A DNA stretch of 64,000 nucleotides from an uncultured Tropicimonas sp. (GCA_947497945.1 CANMIP010000027.1:31616-95615), one strand, 5' to 3'. Shown: positions 9,777 to 20,117, counted from the stretch's first letter. Program-made: numbers and translations. Notes: generated from the sequence alone by a model not told the origin.

Positions 9777-10793
9777 TCAAACCGTCAGCCGGCTCGCCTG
9801 CGCCCCGCGCTCGCGATAGGGCGTGGTCTGGTAATGCGCCCGGTAGCATTTGGAGAAATGGCTGGGCGAGGTGAATCCACAGGCCAGCGCCACGTTGATC
9901 ACGCTCATATCCGTCTGCATCAGCAGGTTGCGCGCCTTTTGCAGCCGCAATTCCATGTAATAGCGCTTCGGCGATCGGTTGAGATAGCGCCGGAACAGCC
10001 GTTCCAGCTGCCGCGTCGAGAGCGCGACCTCCTTGGCCAGAAGCGCCGGCGAGATCGGCTCTTCCAGGTTCTGTTCCATGATCTGGATGACCTGGCTGAG
10101 CTTGGGGTGGCGCACACCGATCCGGGTCGGGATCGAGAGGCGCTGCGTGTCCTGGTCGGTTCGGATCGAGGAATAGATCAGCTGGTCGGCCACGGCCCCG
10201 GCCAGCTCCTCGCCGTGATCGTCGGCGATGATCTTCAGCATCAGGTCGATCGAGGCGGTGCCGCCGGCGGTGGTGATCCGGTTCCCGTCCATGACGAAGA
10301 CCGACTTGGTCAGGGTCACCGCGTCGAACTCCTCGGCAAAGCTGTCCTGGTTCTCCCAGTGGATCGTCGCCCGCTTGCCGTCGAGCAGCCCGGCCCGCGC
10401 CAGCGTATAGCCGGCGGTGCAGAGCCCGCCCATGGTTGCGCCACGCCGGGCCTCGCGCCGCACCCAGTTCAACAGCCGCTTGTTGGTCGCCGCCTGAACA
10501 TCGACTCCGCCGCAGATCAGCACCGTATCGTCGCGGCCAACCTCCTCGAGGTCCTTGTCCAGCATGAACTCGACCCCGTTGGAACAGGCAATTCTGTCAC
10601 CGCCTTCGCCCGCCGTGACCCAATCGTAAAGGGCCTTGCCCGAGACGCGATTGGCAATCCGCAACGGCTCGATCGCGCAGGCGAAGCAGAGCATGGTGAA
10701 GCGATCAAGCAGCACGAAGACGAAGCGGCGCGGACGGCTGCCGTCATCTGTCACCTCGACAATGATCTCTGGCGTGTCGGAGAATGCGGTCAT
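9777..10793 (-). CDS. GlxA-type AraC family transcriptional regulator
   Basis: Regulator of 338 residues with a DJ-1/PfpI-like N-terminal domain (about residues 20-185, RRFVFVLLDRFTM...) and a C-terminal AraC DNA-binding domain with two helix-turn-helices (LSTRQLERLFRRYLNRSP and VINVALACGFTSPSHFSKCY). GlxA proteins in this family often govern catabolism of carnitine, choline-derived betaines or other quaternary amines, but no such pathway adjoins this gene, so its ligand is unknown. ATG at 10793 gives the family N-terminus; longer in-frame starts add residues unlike the family. It converges with the VOC gene and diverges from the DAHP synthase gene. Confidence 0.85.
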   Translation of the reverse strand: MTAFSDTPEIIVEVTDDGSRPRRFVFVLLDRFTMLCFACAIEPLRIANRVSGKALYDWVTAGEGGDRIACSNGVEFMLDKDLEEVGRDDTVLICGGVDVQAATNKRLLNWVRREARRGATMGGLCTAGYTLARAGLLDGKRATIHWENQDSFAEEFDAVTLTKSVFVMDGNRITTAGGTASIDLMLKIIADDHGEELAGAVADQLIYSSIRTDQDTQRLSIPTRIGVRHPKLSQVIQIMEQNLEEPISPALLAKEVALSTRQLERLFRRYLNRSPKRYYMELRLQKARNLLMQTDMSVINVALACGFTSPSHFSKCYRAHYQTTPYRERGAQASRLTV

Positions 10794-11087
10794 GGGAGTC
10801 TCGCGCGTTTCGTACCCGCTATCGAAAGCCGGAAACGCCGCCCACCGCAAGAGGGGGATTTCCGCCAAGAGCGCGGCAGCGGGAGCGATTCCATCGTAAC
10901 GCGCTGATATCTAGTGCTAAAGCGGGGGATAGGCGACGGAAAATACCTGTCTCGGCGGGGTGCGACCGGGAAACGCAAGAATATAAGGCCAGGCGCGCTG
11001 GAAATGCCCTGAAATTTCCCGTTTTCAACTCTGGACGGCGCAGATATACACGCCGGACCGATATCGCAAACACCTTTGGAGGAAGAC

Positions 11088-12455
11088 ATGACACGGGTCT
11101 GGAACAAATCCGATTGGCGCGCCAAGCCGCGGGTACAGATGCCCGAGTATCCCGACCAGGATGCTCTCGCCACTGTCGAGGCCCGTCTTGCCAAGTATCC
11201 GCCCCTGGTCTTTGCCGGGGAATCCCGCCGCCTGCGCGGCGAGCTGGCCAAGGCCGCGCGGGGCGAGGCCTTCCTGCTGCAGGGCGGCGATTGCGCCGAG
11301 AGCTTCGGGGAGTTCTCCGCGGACTCGATCCGCGAGACCTTCAAGGTCATGCTTCAGATGGCGATCGTGCTGACCTATGGCGCCAAGGTGCCGGTGGTGA
11401 AGGTCGGCCGCATGGCCGGGCAATTCGCCAAGCCGCGCTCGGCGCCGACCGAGATCAAGGATGGGATCGAGCTGCCGAGCTACCGCGGCGACATCATCAA
11501 CGAGCTCGATTTCACCTCCGAGTCCCGCATTCCGGACCCGGAGAAGATGCTGCGCGCCTATACCCAGGCCGCCGCCTCGCTGAACCTGCTGCGCGCCTTC
11601 TCGACGGGTGGTTTCGCCGATATTCACCACGTCCATTCCTGGACCACCGGTTTCGCCGAGGCCGACAAGGCCGAGCGCTATCGCACGCTGTCTGACCGGA
11701 TCTCGGACGCGCTGCATTTCATGACCGCCGCCGGGATCAGCTCCGACCGGGTGCACACGATGTCGATGGTGGATTTCTACACCTCGCATGAGGCGCTGCT
11801 GCTCGAATATGAGGAAGCGCTGACGCGGGTCGATTCCACCACCGGTCAGACCATCGCCGGCTCCGGCCATATGCTCTGGATCGGCGACCGGACGCGGCAG
11901 CCCGATGGCGCCCATGTCGAGTTCTGCCGCGGCGTGATCAACCCGATCGGGCTGAAATGCGGTCCCTCGATGACCTCGGACGACCTCAAGCTGCTGATGT
12001 CGAAGCTGAACCCGGAGAACGAGGCCGGCCGGCTGACCCTGATCGCACGGTTCGGCGCCGGCAAGGTTGCCGAGAACCTGCCGCGCCTGATCGAGACGGT
12101 GAAATCCGAGGGCGCCAATGTCGTCTGGTGCTGTGACCCGATGCATGGCAACACGATCAAATCGGCCACCGGCTACAAGACCCGGCCCTTCGACCTGGTT
12201 CTTTCCGAGGTGCGCGAGTTCTTCGCGGTGCATCGGGACCAGGGCACGATCCCGGGCGGCGTGCATTTCGAGATGACCGGGCAGGACGTGACCGAATGCA
12301 CCGGCGGCGTGCGCGCGGTGACGGAAGAGGACCTGTCGGACCGCTATCACACCGCCTGCGATCCGCGCCTCAACGCCTCGCAATCGCTGGAACTGGCCTT
12401 CCTCGTCGCCGAGGAACTGTCCAACCGGCGCGACGAGGCCCGGGCCGCAAGTTGA
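11088..12455 (+). CDS. Class II 3-deoxy-7-phosphoheptulonate synthase (DAHP synthase)
   Basis: First enzyme of the shikimate pathway, condensing phosphoenolpyruvate and erythrose 4-phosphate. The 455 residues show the class II (plant/AroA-II type) signature throughout: QGGDCAESF near residue 67, the [17 protein letters not shown] block, the GDRTRQ box, and KCGPSMT. ATG 11088 follows an ideal GGAGGA site by 6 bp. The gene stands alone, with about 290 bp of upstream non-coding DNA, and ends in a strong intrinsic terminator at 12489-12516. Confidence 0.93.
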   Translation: MTRVWNKSDWRAKPRVQMPEYPDQDALATVEARLAKYPPLVFAGESRRLRGELAKAARGEAFLLQGGDCAESFGEFSADSIRETFKVMLQMAIVLTYGAKVPVVKVGRMAGQFAKPRSAPTEIKDGIELPSYRGDIINELDFTSESRIPDPEKMLRAYTQAAASLNLLRAFSTGGFADIHHVHSWTTGFAEADKAERYRTLSDRISDALHFMTAAGISSDRVHTMSMVDFYTSHEALLLEYEEALTRVDSTTGQTIAGSGHMLWIGDRTRQPDGAHVEFCRGVINPIGLKCGPSMTSDDLKLLMSKLNPENEAGRLTLIARFGAGKVAENLPRLIETVKSEGANVVWCCDPMHGNTIKSATGYKTRPFDLVLSEVREFFAVHRDQGTIPGGVHFEMTGQDVTECTGGVRAVTEEDLSDRYHTACDPRLNASQSLELAFLVAEELSNRRDEARAAS

Positions 12456-12488
12456 TGTGATTTCTGCGCTCTGCGTCGCAAGGAATTG

Positions 12489-12516
12489 AAAAGGCAGCCA
12501 ATTGGCTGCCTTTTTT
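12489..12516 (+). terminator. Rho-independent terminator of the DAHP synthase gene
   Basis: A perfect palindrome (GGCAGCCAATTGGCTGCC core, extended by AA and TT) flanked by AAAA on the left and a run of six T on the right, 33 bp after the stop codon. Because of the A-run on one side and T-run on the other it could also stop transcription of the convergent PAS gene. Confidence 0.9.
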
Positions 12517-12587
12517 CGTGAAGCGGCCTTGGCTGGCCGAGCTGGACCGGGCTTCCGGGCCGCGGCGTGCAGCCGGGACCCGGACGA

Positions 12588-13319
12588 TCAATCGTCGCTT
12601 TTGACCAGCCGCAGATGCGGTTTCTCGGTCCGGTCCGGACGGTGCGGCGAGGGTCTGAAGTCGCGGACGGGTTCGGCAAAGCCCGACACGTCCTGAAGCG
12701 CCGGGCGCGGCGGCAAGGGCGATGTCGGCCAATCCGCATCGAGTGTGTCGTCGGCTTCGGTATTGCCCAGCCCGAGGATCGGGGTCACCGAGGTCGATCG
12801 GACATCGAAGCGGCGCGGCGCCCGGCCGACCGGGCCAAGCGTCGCCAGGCAGCCGAGCACCCGCGAGATCTCGCCGCTATCGGAGCGCAGCGGCAGCAGG
12901 AGCAGGCCCGCATCCAGCGGCGGCTTGCCGATGCCACGATCGCCGGCCAGCGCCATCCAGACCTTTGCCGGCTTGCGGAAGCTCTGCTCCAGCGCGGCTC
13001 CGACCCGTTTGCGGCTCTCGGGCAGGAAGAAGGAGGTCAGCGGCATGCCGCGCACTTCCATCCCCATCAACTCGTTGAGATGGCTTCCCGCGAGGCGGAA
13101 ACGTGCAATGCCGGGGGCCAGCCTTTCGAGGATGAAGGCGGAGGCGAGCGCGTGCTGAATCTGGCGTGGATCAAGATCGGCCCGGTCCGGCACAAGCCTG
13201 TCCCCGCGCAACCGATCCCAATAGGCTTCGACATTCTGCAGCACCGGAAAGCGCATTGTCTCTCCTCCGGCATCCCCAAGTGATACCACGTTGCGACCTT
13301 CGACAAAATCGTCGTTCAT
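12588..13319 (-). CDS. PAS-domain protein (PAS_5/DUF1457-like)
   Basis: Protein of 243 residues with one PAS-like domain (about residues 22-155: YWDRLRGDRLVPDRADLDP, then FRLAGSHLNELMGMEVRGM and FLPESRKRV) and a low-complexity, proline- and arginine-rich tail. This layout matches the alphaproteobacterial PAS_5 family, found as single-domain soluble proteins of unknown role; no kinase, cyclase or output domain is attached. ATG 13319 is preceded by AAGGACC; a longer in-frame start 72 bp upstream lacks such a site. No ligand or partner can be inferred. Confidence 0.72.
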   Translation of the reverse strand: MNDDFVEGRNVVSLGDAGGETMRFPVLQNVEAYWDRLRGDRLVPDRADLDPRQIQHALASAFILERLAPGIARFRLAGSHLNELMGMEVRGMPLTSFFLPESRKRVGAALEQSFRKPAKVWMALAGDRGIGKPPLDAGLLLLPLRSDSGEISRVLGCLATLGPVGRAPRRFDVRSTSVTPILGLGNTEADDTLDADWPTSPLPPRPALQDVSGFAEPVRDFRPSPHRPDRTEKPHLRLVKSDD

Positions 13320-13484
13320 GGTCCTTGCCCCATAATTGACCGGATGGCACGGCGAATGCGCCATATCCGGTTCACCCGCATTATTGTTCAAGGATTAACT
13401 GTCTGTTAACTCAGGACTCAACAATGCTTACCCAAGTCTTAATATGCCACGGATTGGCAATGAAGTGGTGCGAAAAGAGGGAAA

Positions 13485-14375
13485 ATGGTTAACTCGATGA
13501 CCGGCTTCGCGGCCCATTCCGGGCAAGGCGGGGAGTATATCTGGAACTGGGATCTGCGGAGCCTGAACTCCAAGGGAATGGACCTTCGCCTGCGGGTTCC
13601 GGACTGGGTCGAGGGGTTGGAAGCCGCGCTGCGGGCGCGGATCGGCAAGGCTGCGCGGCGGGGCTCGGTGACCATCGGCCTGAAGCTCGCGCGCGCGGTG
13701 CCGGACGGCACGCTGTCGATCGATCCGGATGGGTTGGCCGCGGCTCTTGCGGCGCTTTCCGAGGTTGCGCAGGCCGCGGATGCCGCGGGGGTGGAGCTTG
13801 CGCCAGCAAGCGCCGCTGACCTTCTTTCCATGAAAGGCGTGCAGGGGCAGGGGGCGTCGATCGTCGACACGGCCCCGATCAAGGCGGCGCTGCTGGAGGA
13901 TTTCGAAACGGTGCTGGCCGAGTTCCTGGAGATGCGTGCGCGGGAAGGGGCGGCGCTGGCCGCGATCCTCTCCGAACAGCTCGACCGGATCGAGGCGCTC
14001 CGGGTGGAAGCTGTCGGCCGGCTGGAGGCGCGGGCGGAGAATGCGGCGCTCGCGCTCCGTGCGGCGCTGGCGCGGGTGATGGAACATGCCGACGGGGCCG
14101 ATGAGGGGCGCGTGGCGCAGGAAATGGCGATGCTGGCCGTTAAGGCTGATATCACCGAGGAGCTTGACAGGCTTGCGGCCCATGTAGAGGCTGCGCGCGC
14201 CTTGCTGGAAACCGACGGGCCGCTCGGGCGCAAGCTCGAATTCCTGACGCAGGAATTCAACCGCGAGGCCAATACGCTCTGCTCGAAATCCCAGGATGTC
14301 GCGCTCACCCGCATCGGGCTTGACCTGAAAGCGGTCATCGACCAGATGCGCGAACAGGTTCAAAACGTGGAGTAA
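13485..14375 (+). CDS. YicC/YloC family endoribonuclease
   Basis: 296-residue protein starting with the diagnostic MVNSMTGFA and carrying the N-terminal YicC domain followed by the DUF1732 C-terminal domain (EFLTQEFNREANTLCSKS near residues 245-262). Members have been shown to act as endoribonucleases and to affect small-RNA turnover. Its stop is 3 bp before gmk, an arrangement widespread in proteobacteria, so the two are surely co-transcribed. Confidence 0.9.
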   Translation: MVNSMTGFAAHSGQGGEYIWNWDLRSLNSKGMDLRLRVPDWVEGLEAALRARIGKAARRGSVTIGLKLARAVPDGTLSIDPDGLAAALAALSEVAQAADAAGVELAPASAADLLSMKGVQGQGASIVDTAPIKAALLEDFETVLAEFLEMRAREGAALAAILSEQLDRIEALRVEAVGRLEARAENAALALRAALARVMEHADGADEGRVAQEMAMLAVKADITEELDRLAAHVEAARALLETDGPLGRKLEFLTQEFNREANTLCSKSQDVALTRIGLDLKAVIDQMREQVQNVE

Positions 14376-14378
14376 GCC

Positions 14379-15026
14379 ATGACATCCGAGCGCCGGGGTC
14401 TTCTCATCATTCTTTCCTCGCCCTCGGGCGCCGGGAAATCGACTTTGGCGCATCGGCTGATGGATTGGGACGAGACGCTGCGCTTTTCCGTCTCCGCCAC
14501 GACCCGCGCGCCGCGCGAGGGCGAGCGCGACGGGGTGGATTACCGCTTCCTGGAGGTCTCCGAGTTCAAGCAGATGGTCGCCGAGGGGCGGATGCTGGAA
14601 CATGCGCATGTCTTCGGCAATTTCTACGGCTCGCCGCAGGGCCCGGTCGAAGAGGCCATCGAGGCGGGGCGCGACGTGCTCTTCGATGTCGACTGGCAGG
14701 GCGCGCAGCAGATCGTGAACTCGGATCTCGGCAAGCACACGCTGTCGATCTTCCTGCTGCCGCCCTCGATCACCGAGCTGCGTCGCCGCCTTGTCTCGCG
14801 CGGCAAGGACAGCGAGGACGTGATCTCCAAGCGGATGCAGAAGAGCTGGGACGAGATCAGCCATTGGGGCAGCTATGATTATGTTCTGGTCAATGACGAC
14901 CTGGACGCGACCTTCGAGAAGCTGAAGGGCATCGTGACCGCCGAGCGGATGCGCCGGGCGCAGCAACCCCGGTTGCAGGAGGTCGTGCGCCACCTGCAGG
15001 CCGAGTTCGAGGAAGGACTGCAATGA
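14379..15026 (+). CDS. gmk: Guanylate kinase
   Basis: 215-residue enzyme phosphorylating GMP to GDP. The P-loop [10 protein letters not shown] lies at about residues 10-19, and the GMP-binding region ([17 protein letters not shown]) follows at about 40-56. Length and motif spacing are those of bacterial Gmk. It sits between yicC (3 bp gap) and the carbonic anhydrase-like gene, whose ATG overlaps the gmk stop as ATGA. Confidence 0.96.
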   Translation: MTSERRGLLIILSSPSGAGKSTLAHRLMDWDETLRFSVSATTRAPREGERDGVDYRFLEVSEFKQMVAEGRMLEHAHVFGNFYGSPQGPVEEAIEAGRDVLFDVDWQGAQQIVNSDLGKHTLSIFLLPPSITELRRRLVSRGKDSEDVISKRMQKSWDEISHWGSYDYVLVNDDLDATFEKLKGIVTAERMRRAQQPRLQEVVRHLQAEFEEGLQ

Positions 15027-15541
15027 TCTATGCACTGGACGGCATCGCGCCGCAGATCGACGAGAGCGCCTGGGTTGCGCCGGATGCCAACCTGATCGGG
15101 AAGATCGCCCTCGAGGCCGGGGCGTCTGTCTGGTTCGGCTCGACGCTGCGCGGGGATAACGAGCTGATCCGGATCGGCGCGGGCAGCAATGTCCAGGAGA
15201 ACTGCGTACTGCACACGGATATGGGCTTCCCGCTCGATATCGGTCCGAATTGCACCATCGGACACAAGGCGATGCTGCATGGCTGCGTGATCGGCGAGCA
15301 GAGCCTCGTTGGCATGGGGGCGACGATCCTGAACGGTGCAAAGATCGGGCGGAACTGCCTGATCGGTGCATGCGCGCTCATCACCGAGGGAAAGGAGATC
15401 CCCGACAATTCCCTCGTCATGGGCTCTCCGGGCAAGGTCGTGCGGCAGCTCGACGAAGCGGCGGCACAGCGGTTGCTGGTCTCGGCGCTGAATTACCAGC
15501 AAAACGCGAAACGCTACGCAAAGGGCCTGCAAGCGGTCTGA
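15023..15541 (+). CDS. Gamma-class carbonic anhydrase-like hexapeptide protein
   Basis: 172-residue left-handed beta-helix protein made of hexapeptide repeats, in the gamma-carbonic anhydrase/PaaY/YrdA group. Metal-ligand histidines are visible in HTDMG and [11 protein letters not shown]. Members act as carbonic anhydrases or as thioesterase/acyl-handling helpers; sequence alone does not decide. Start overlaps the gmk stop by 4 bp, so translation is probably coupled. Confidence 0.88.
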   Translation: MIYALDGIAPQIDESAWVAPDANLIGKIALEAGASVWFGSTLRGDNELIRIGAGSNVQENCVLHTDMGFPLDIGPNCTIGHKAMLHGCVIGEQSLVGMGATILNGAKIGRNCLIGACALITEGKEIPDNSLVMGSPGKVVRQLDEAAAQRLLVSALNYQQNAKRYAKGLQAV

Positions 15542-15807
15542 AACGGGCCTTGAGCCGGGGCAGGGCGGTGTCCTGGGCGAGTGCGCGACGGGTCGCGTCG
15601 CGCGCGATCCCGAGGCCGGGCTGCGGCGCGACGGGACCTGCCGGGGACCTTTCGCGCCCCGGGTTCCGGACAATGAGGCAGCCCCGGGCCGAAACGACAT
15701 GGCGCCGACCTGATTGACACGGTTGATGCGCATCGTAAGAACTGGGCGCGAACGAATTGACACCCCAGCAGCCGCCAGAGCTATCTCATCAGGAAGAGAG
15801 CAAGATT

Positions 15808-17655
15808 ATGCGCTATCGTGGAGAGGTGGATGGGCTGCGTGCCGTCGCCGTTGTTCCGGTCATTCTCTTTCATGCCGGATTTGGCGCGTTTTCGGGCGGG
15901 TTCATCGGGGTCGACGTGTTTTTCGTCATCAGCGGATACCTGATCACCACCATCATCGTTGACGATATCGAGCGCGGCCAGTTCAGCATCCGGCGCTTCT
16001 ACGAGCGGCGCGCGCGGCGCATCCTTCCCGCGCTGTCGCTGGTTCTTCTCGCCTGCATTCCCTTCGCCTGGTGGCTGATGGACCCGTTCGAGATGAAGGA
16101 GTTCGGCCAGAGCATCGTCAGCACGGCGACCTTCTCGTCCAATGTCTATTTCTACCTGAAGACAGGCTATTTCGACACGGCCAGCGAGTTGAAACCGCTG
16201 CTTCATACCTGGAGCCTCGCGGTCGAGGAGCAGTTCTACATCGTCTTCCCGGTCCTGCTGGTCCTGATATGGCGGTTCGGAACCCGCGTGGTGGTCGGGA
16301 CGGCAATTCTCGCCACGGTGGTCAGTTTCTGGCTGGCCGAGCGCGGCGTGCAGTCCGCGCCCTCCGCGACGTTCTTCCTGCCGCATTCCCGCGCCTGGGA
16401 GCTTTCCATCGGGTCGCTGGTCGCGCTCTACCTGCGCCGCCCGGATCTCCGCGCCCCGCCTGCGATCCTGTCCCAGGGCCTGACCCTGGCGGGGCTGGCG
16501 ATGATCCTGCTGCCGGTCGGCCTGTACAGCGCCGAAACGCCCTTCCCGGGCCTCTATGCGCTGCCGCCGGTGATCGGTACGTCGCTCATTATCCTGTTCG
16601 CGACACCGGGAACGCTCGTGCACCGGGTGCTCGCCAGCCGGTCCTTCATTGCCGTCGGGGTGTTGAGCTACTCGGCCTATCTCTGGCATCAGCCGATCTT
16701 CGCCTTTTCGCGGATCTACCGTCTCGACGAGCTGACACCGGCCATCGCGCTTGCCGGGATTGCCCTGACATTCCTCCTGGCGATGGCGACGAAGCGGTTT
16801 GTCGAAGACCCGGCGCGCTTCCGCCTTCTCAAGGGGAAGCAGAACGCGGTTCTTGCCAGCGCGGCGCTTGTCTCGGTCGCTTTCGTAGCCTTCGGGGCCT
16901 TTCTCCATGTTGAGAGGGGGCTGCCGGGGCGCTCCTCGCTCGGGTTGCAACTGGCACAGAATTACGGGCTCTCGCCGCGCTGTTCAGGGGCCGCGCTCGA
17001 CGATGCGGCCTGCCAGCGCGGCGCCGATCCCGCGACCCTGCTCTGGGGCGACAGCATTGCCATGCATGTCGGGCGCGCGGTTGCGGAGGCGGGGGACGGG
17101 GTTGTCCAGGCCACGCTGTCGGCCTGCCCGCCGATCATCGGCTACACGAAGGCGCAACGGCGCGCGGCCATTTCCTGCGCGGAGTTCAACGAGACGGTGT
17201 TCACCGCGCTGTCCGACAAGACCTTTCCCTCGGTGCAGAGAGTGGTGATGGCCTCGACCTTCGGGATGCTGCGCGACGAAGACTCCGCCACGTTGCTGCG
17301 CGAGACGCTTGAGGCAACGCGGGACCTCGGCTACGAGGTGATCCTGCTCAGCCCGACACCGACGCATGGCGCTATCCTGAAATGCATCAAGCAGCAGTCG
17401 CGCGGAAACGGGCAATTCGCCGCCTGCGATTTTCCGCAGGCAAGTGCGGCCAATCAGGACATTTTTGACGAGCTTTCGACAATCGCGCGCGACGCCGGCA
17501 TCCGGTTTGTCGATTTGCGCGAGCTGATTTGCGCGGATGCGCAATGCACAGTGAAGGTCGGCGATACGATCCTGTACCGGGACAATATCCATCTCGCGAA
17601 CGGGGCCGATCAGAAGGTGGAGACGTTTCTTCGCTATGCCTTTGCGCAGCCATAG
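15808..17655 (+). CDS. O-acyltransferase with C-terminal SGNH domain (OafB/LPS acetyltransferase type)
   Basis: 615-residue membrane enzyme of the acyltransferase-3 family: about ten hydrophobic segments in the first 370 residues, beginning YRGEVDGLRAVAVVPVILFH and FIGVDVFFVISGYLI, then a periplasmic SGNH hydrolase-like domain. The latter shows the nucleophile motif GDSIAMH and the C-terminal DNIHL Asp-His pair. Proteins of this layout O-acetylate surface polysaccharide or peptidoglycan-linked sugars. ATG 15808 is chosen because AGGAAGAG lies about 10 bp before it. No polysaccharide genes are nearby, so the substrate is unknown. Confidence 0.85.
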   Translation: MRYRGEVDGLRAVAVVPVILFHAGFGAFSGGFIGVDVFFVISGYLITTIIVDDIERGQFSIRRFYERRARRILPALSLVLLACIPFAWWLMDPFEMKEFGQSIVSTATFSSNVYFYLKTGYFDTASELKPLLHTWSLAVEEQFYIVFPVLLVLIWRFGTRVVVGTAILATVVSFWLAERGVQSAPSATFFLPHSRAWELSIGSLVALYLRRPDLRAPPAILSQGLTLAGLAMILLPVGLYSAETPFPGLYALPPVIGTSLIILFATPGTLVHRVLASRSFIAVGVLSYSAYLWHQPIFAFSRIYRLDELTPAIALAGIALTFLLAMATKRFVEDPARFRLLKGKQNAVLASAALVSVAFVAFGAFLHVERGLPGRSSLGLQLAQNYGLSPRCSGAALDDAACQRGADPATLLWGDSIAMHVGRAVAEAGDGVVQATLSACPPIIGYTKAQRRAAISCAEFNETVFTALSDKTFPSVQRVVMASTFGMLRDEDSATLLRETLEATRDLGYEVILLSPTPTHGAILKCIKQQSRGNGQFAACDFPQASAANQDIFDELSTIARDAGIRFVDLRELICADAQCTVKVGDTILYRDNIHLANGADQKVETFLRYAFAQP

Positions 17656-17776
17656 GGCAATTGCATGCGACGGTTCGAACCGAAAGGGCATTTCCGGCAG
17701 GTGACAGAGCGCCACCTTGATCGAAGGCGCATCGCTTGCAGGATGGCCGAAACTCTTACTCGGGCAAGGTAATCGC

Positions 17777-18826
17777 ATGGCTGATTTCTCGGACCTCCTG
17801 CTGGAAGGCGTGCCGATACCGCTGGTCCTTGTCGGACCCGACCAGCGAATCCGGTCGATGAATTCCGGCGCGCTGGAAATCTTCGCCGGCTCTGGGGTCG
17901 GACGGCATTACGTGACCGTGATGCGACAGCCCGCGCTGATCGAATGTGTCGAACGGGCGATGCAACAGGGCAGCGAGGGGCGCACGCGCTATATCGACAA
18001 GGGGCTCGACCGCGAGGCGAGCTACAGGGTCCGGGCGGTGGCGCTCGACGCGGAGGACGGCATGCATGTGTTGCTGTCCTTCGAGGATGTCACGGAGTTC
18101 GAAAAGGCCGGCGAGATGCGGCGGGATTTCGTCGCCAATGTCAGCCATGAGTTGAAGACGCCGCTGACGGCGCTGATCGGATTCATCGAGACGCTGCGCG
18201 GGGCCGCGCGGGACGATGCCGTTGTGCGCGAGCGGTTCCTGGGGATCATGGAACGCGAGGCCGAGCGGATGAACAGGCTGGTTTCGGACCTACTCTCGCT
18301 CAGCCGGGTGGAGTCGGCCGAGCGGCAGCGGCCGACGGATCCGGTCGATGTCGACGATCTCGTGGCCGCGACCCTGTCGCCGCTGCAAGCGCTGGCAAAG
18401 ACGGAATCGGTGACGCTGGAGGTCATGCGTCCCAAGGATGTGCCGGACCCGCTGGTCGTACCGGGCGACCGGGACCAGCTGCAGCAGGTGCTGACCAACC
18501 TCATCGAGAACGGCATCAAATACGGGCGCGAGGGCGGGACGGTCCGGATCATGCTCGACTATTCGCCGCGCGAGCTCGCCTTCCGGGGGCCTGGCGTCCG
18601 GATCCAGGTCGTCGATGATGGCGAGGGGTTCGATCCGATCCATATCCCGCGCCTGACGGAGCGGTTCTACCGAGTCGACAATCACCGCTCGCGCGCCGTG
18701 GGCGGAACCGGTCTCGGCCTCGCGATCGCCAAGCATATCATCAACCGCCACCGCGGCCGGTTTCGAATCGAGACCGAGCCGGGCAAGGGGGCGCGCTTCT
18801 CGATTCTCCTCCCGGCCCTGACCTGA
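17777..18826 (+). CDS. phoR: Phosphate regulon sensor kinase PhoR
   Basis: Histidine kinase of 349 residues that pairs with PhoB. It has a PAS-like N-terminal domain (about 10-105), HisKA with phospho-acceptor H124 (FVANVSHELKTPL), and the ATPase domain with ENGIKYG, DDGEGF and GTGLGLAIAKHI. No transmembrane helix is evident, so it is probably tethered to the membrane through the Pst/PhoU complex. ATG 17777 has CAAGGT nearby; a TTG 60 bp upstream is possible. It opens the phosphate cluster, 227 bp before pstS. Confidence 0.9.
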   Translation: MADFSDLLLEGVPIPLVLVGPDQRIRSMNSGALEIFAGSGVGRHYVTVMRQPALIECVERAMQQGSEGRTRYIDKGLDREASYRVRAVALDAEDGMHVLLSFEDVTEFEKAGEMRRDFVANVSHELKTPLTALIGFIETLRGAARDDAVVRERFLGIMEREAERMNRLVSDLLSLSRVESAERQRPTDPVDVDDLVAATLSPLQALAKTESVTLEVMRPKDVPDPLVVPGDRDQLQQVLTNLIENGIKYGREGGTVRIMLDYSPRELAFRGPGVRIQVVDDGEGFDPIHIPRLTERFYRVDNHRSRAVGGTGLGLAIAKHIINRHRGRFRIETEPGKGARFSILLPALT

Positions 18827-18940
18827 TCCGGGCCGGGCTTCGGGCAAGTTGTCCCCTGGGTACAGGTTCTGGAGCGTTGGCGGTCACTCTCGGTGCTGCC
18901 GGTGGGGCAATCGGCAATTCTTTGTCACGAAAACCGGCCA

Positions 18941-18973
18941 CTGTCATCGTCCTGTTACATGCCTGTCACAAAA
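18941..18973 (+). promoter_or_regulatory. Pho box (three direct repeats) upstream of pstS
   Basis: Three 11-bp units in tandem: CTGTCATCGTC at 18941, CTGTTACATGC at 18952 and CTGTCACAAAA at 18963. The CTGTCA/CTGTTA repeats with exact 11-bp spacing match the PhoB recognition unit. The box ends 80 bp before the pstS start, as expected for activation of the pst operon by phosphorylated PhoB under phosphate limitation. A further degenerate TTTGTCACGAA lies 20 bp upstream. Confidence 0.85.
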
Positions 18974-19053
18974 AGCCAACGCGTCGCCGCTAAACGCCAA
19001 CCGAGGCCGTCGGGGAGCGACGGTCCGTTAACACTCTGCCATGGAGAACACCT

Positions 19054-20094
19054 ATGTCTCTCGTGAAGCTGACCGCCTCCGCCCTGGCGATCGCTGCCGT
19101 TTCGGCAACCGCTGCCTCTGCCCGTGACAACGTCCAGGTCGCCGGTTCCTCGACTGTTCTGCCCTATGCCTCCATCGTTGCCGAGGCGTTCGGCGAGAAC
19201 TTCGATTTCCCGACCCCGGTCGTCGAGTCCGGCGGTTCCTCTGCCGGCCTGAAGCGCTTCTGCGAAGGCGTCGGTGAAAACACCATCGACATCGCCAATG
19301 CCTCGCGCGCCATCAAGGACTCTGAGATCAAGGCCTGTGCCGAAGCCGGCGTGACCGACATCATCGAGGTTCGCATCGGCTATGACGGCATCGTCTTCGC
19401 CTCGCAGACCGATGGCCCGGCCTTCACCGCCCTGGAAGCCGCCGACATCTTCAACGCCCTGTCCGACAAGGTTCTCGTCGACGGCGCGCTGGTCGACAAC
19501 CCGCACCAGCAATGGGCCGATTTCAACGCCGAGCTGCCGGCCGTCGACATCATCGCCTTCCCTCCGGGCACCAAGCACGGCACCCGTGAAGTCTTCGAAG
19601 ACAAGGTCGTGCTCGCCGGCTGTGAAGAGACCGGTGCTTTCGAAGCCTTCAAGGCTGCCAATGGCGGCGACAAGAAGGCCGCCGAGAAGGCCTGTATCGC
19701 CCTGCGCACCGACGGCAAGTCGGTCGATGTCGACGGTGACTACACCGAGACCCTGGCCCGTATCGACGCCAACCCGAACGGTGTCGGCATCTTCGGCCTG
19801 GCCTTCTACGAGAACAACACCGACAAGCTGAAGGTCGCCACCATGGGCGGCGTCGTTCCGTCGACCGAGTCCATCGCCACCGGCGAGTACCCGGTCTCCC
19901 GTCCGCTGTTCTTCTACGTCAAGAAGGCCCATATCGGCGTCATCCCCGGCCTGAAGGAATACGCCTCCTTCTTCGTCGCTGACGAGATCGCCGGTGGCGA
20001 CGGCCCGCTGGCCGCCTACGGCCTTGTTGCCGACCCCGAACTGGCCGCCACCCAGGCTGCCGTCGAGGCCGAAGACGTCATGGGCGGCATGTAA
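19054..20094 (+). CDS. pstS: Phosphate ABC transporter substrate-binding protein PstS
   Basis: Periplasmic phosphate-binding protein, 346 residues, with a Sec signal peptide (basic start, hydrophobic ALAIAAVSATAASA, cleavage expected after ASA near residue 23). The mature part opens with QVAGSSTVLPYA, the usual phosphate-contact loop, and later has the ANASR segment. It is the first gene after the Pho box. A GC-rich hairpin follows its stop codon, which may raise PstS yield over the membrane subunits. Confidence 0.95.
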   Translation: MSLVKLTASALAIAAVSATAASARDNVQVAGSSTVLPYASIVAEAFGENFDFPTPVVESGGSSAGLKRFCEGVGENTIDIANASRAIKDSEIKACAEAGVTDIIEVRIGYDGIVFASQTDGPAFTALEAADIFNALSDKVLVDGALVDNPHQQWADFNAELPAVDIIAFPPGTKHGTREVFEDKVVLAGCEETGAFEAFKAANGGDKKAAEKACIALRTDGKSVDVDGDYTETLARIDANPNGVGIFGLAFYENNTDKLKVATMGGVVPSTESIATGEYPVSRPLFFYVKKAHIGVIPGLKEYASFFVADEIAGGDGPLAAYGLVADPELAATQAAVEAEDVMGGM

Positions 20095-20117
20095 CTGCCC
20101 CCGGGCTCACGCCCTTC

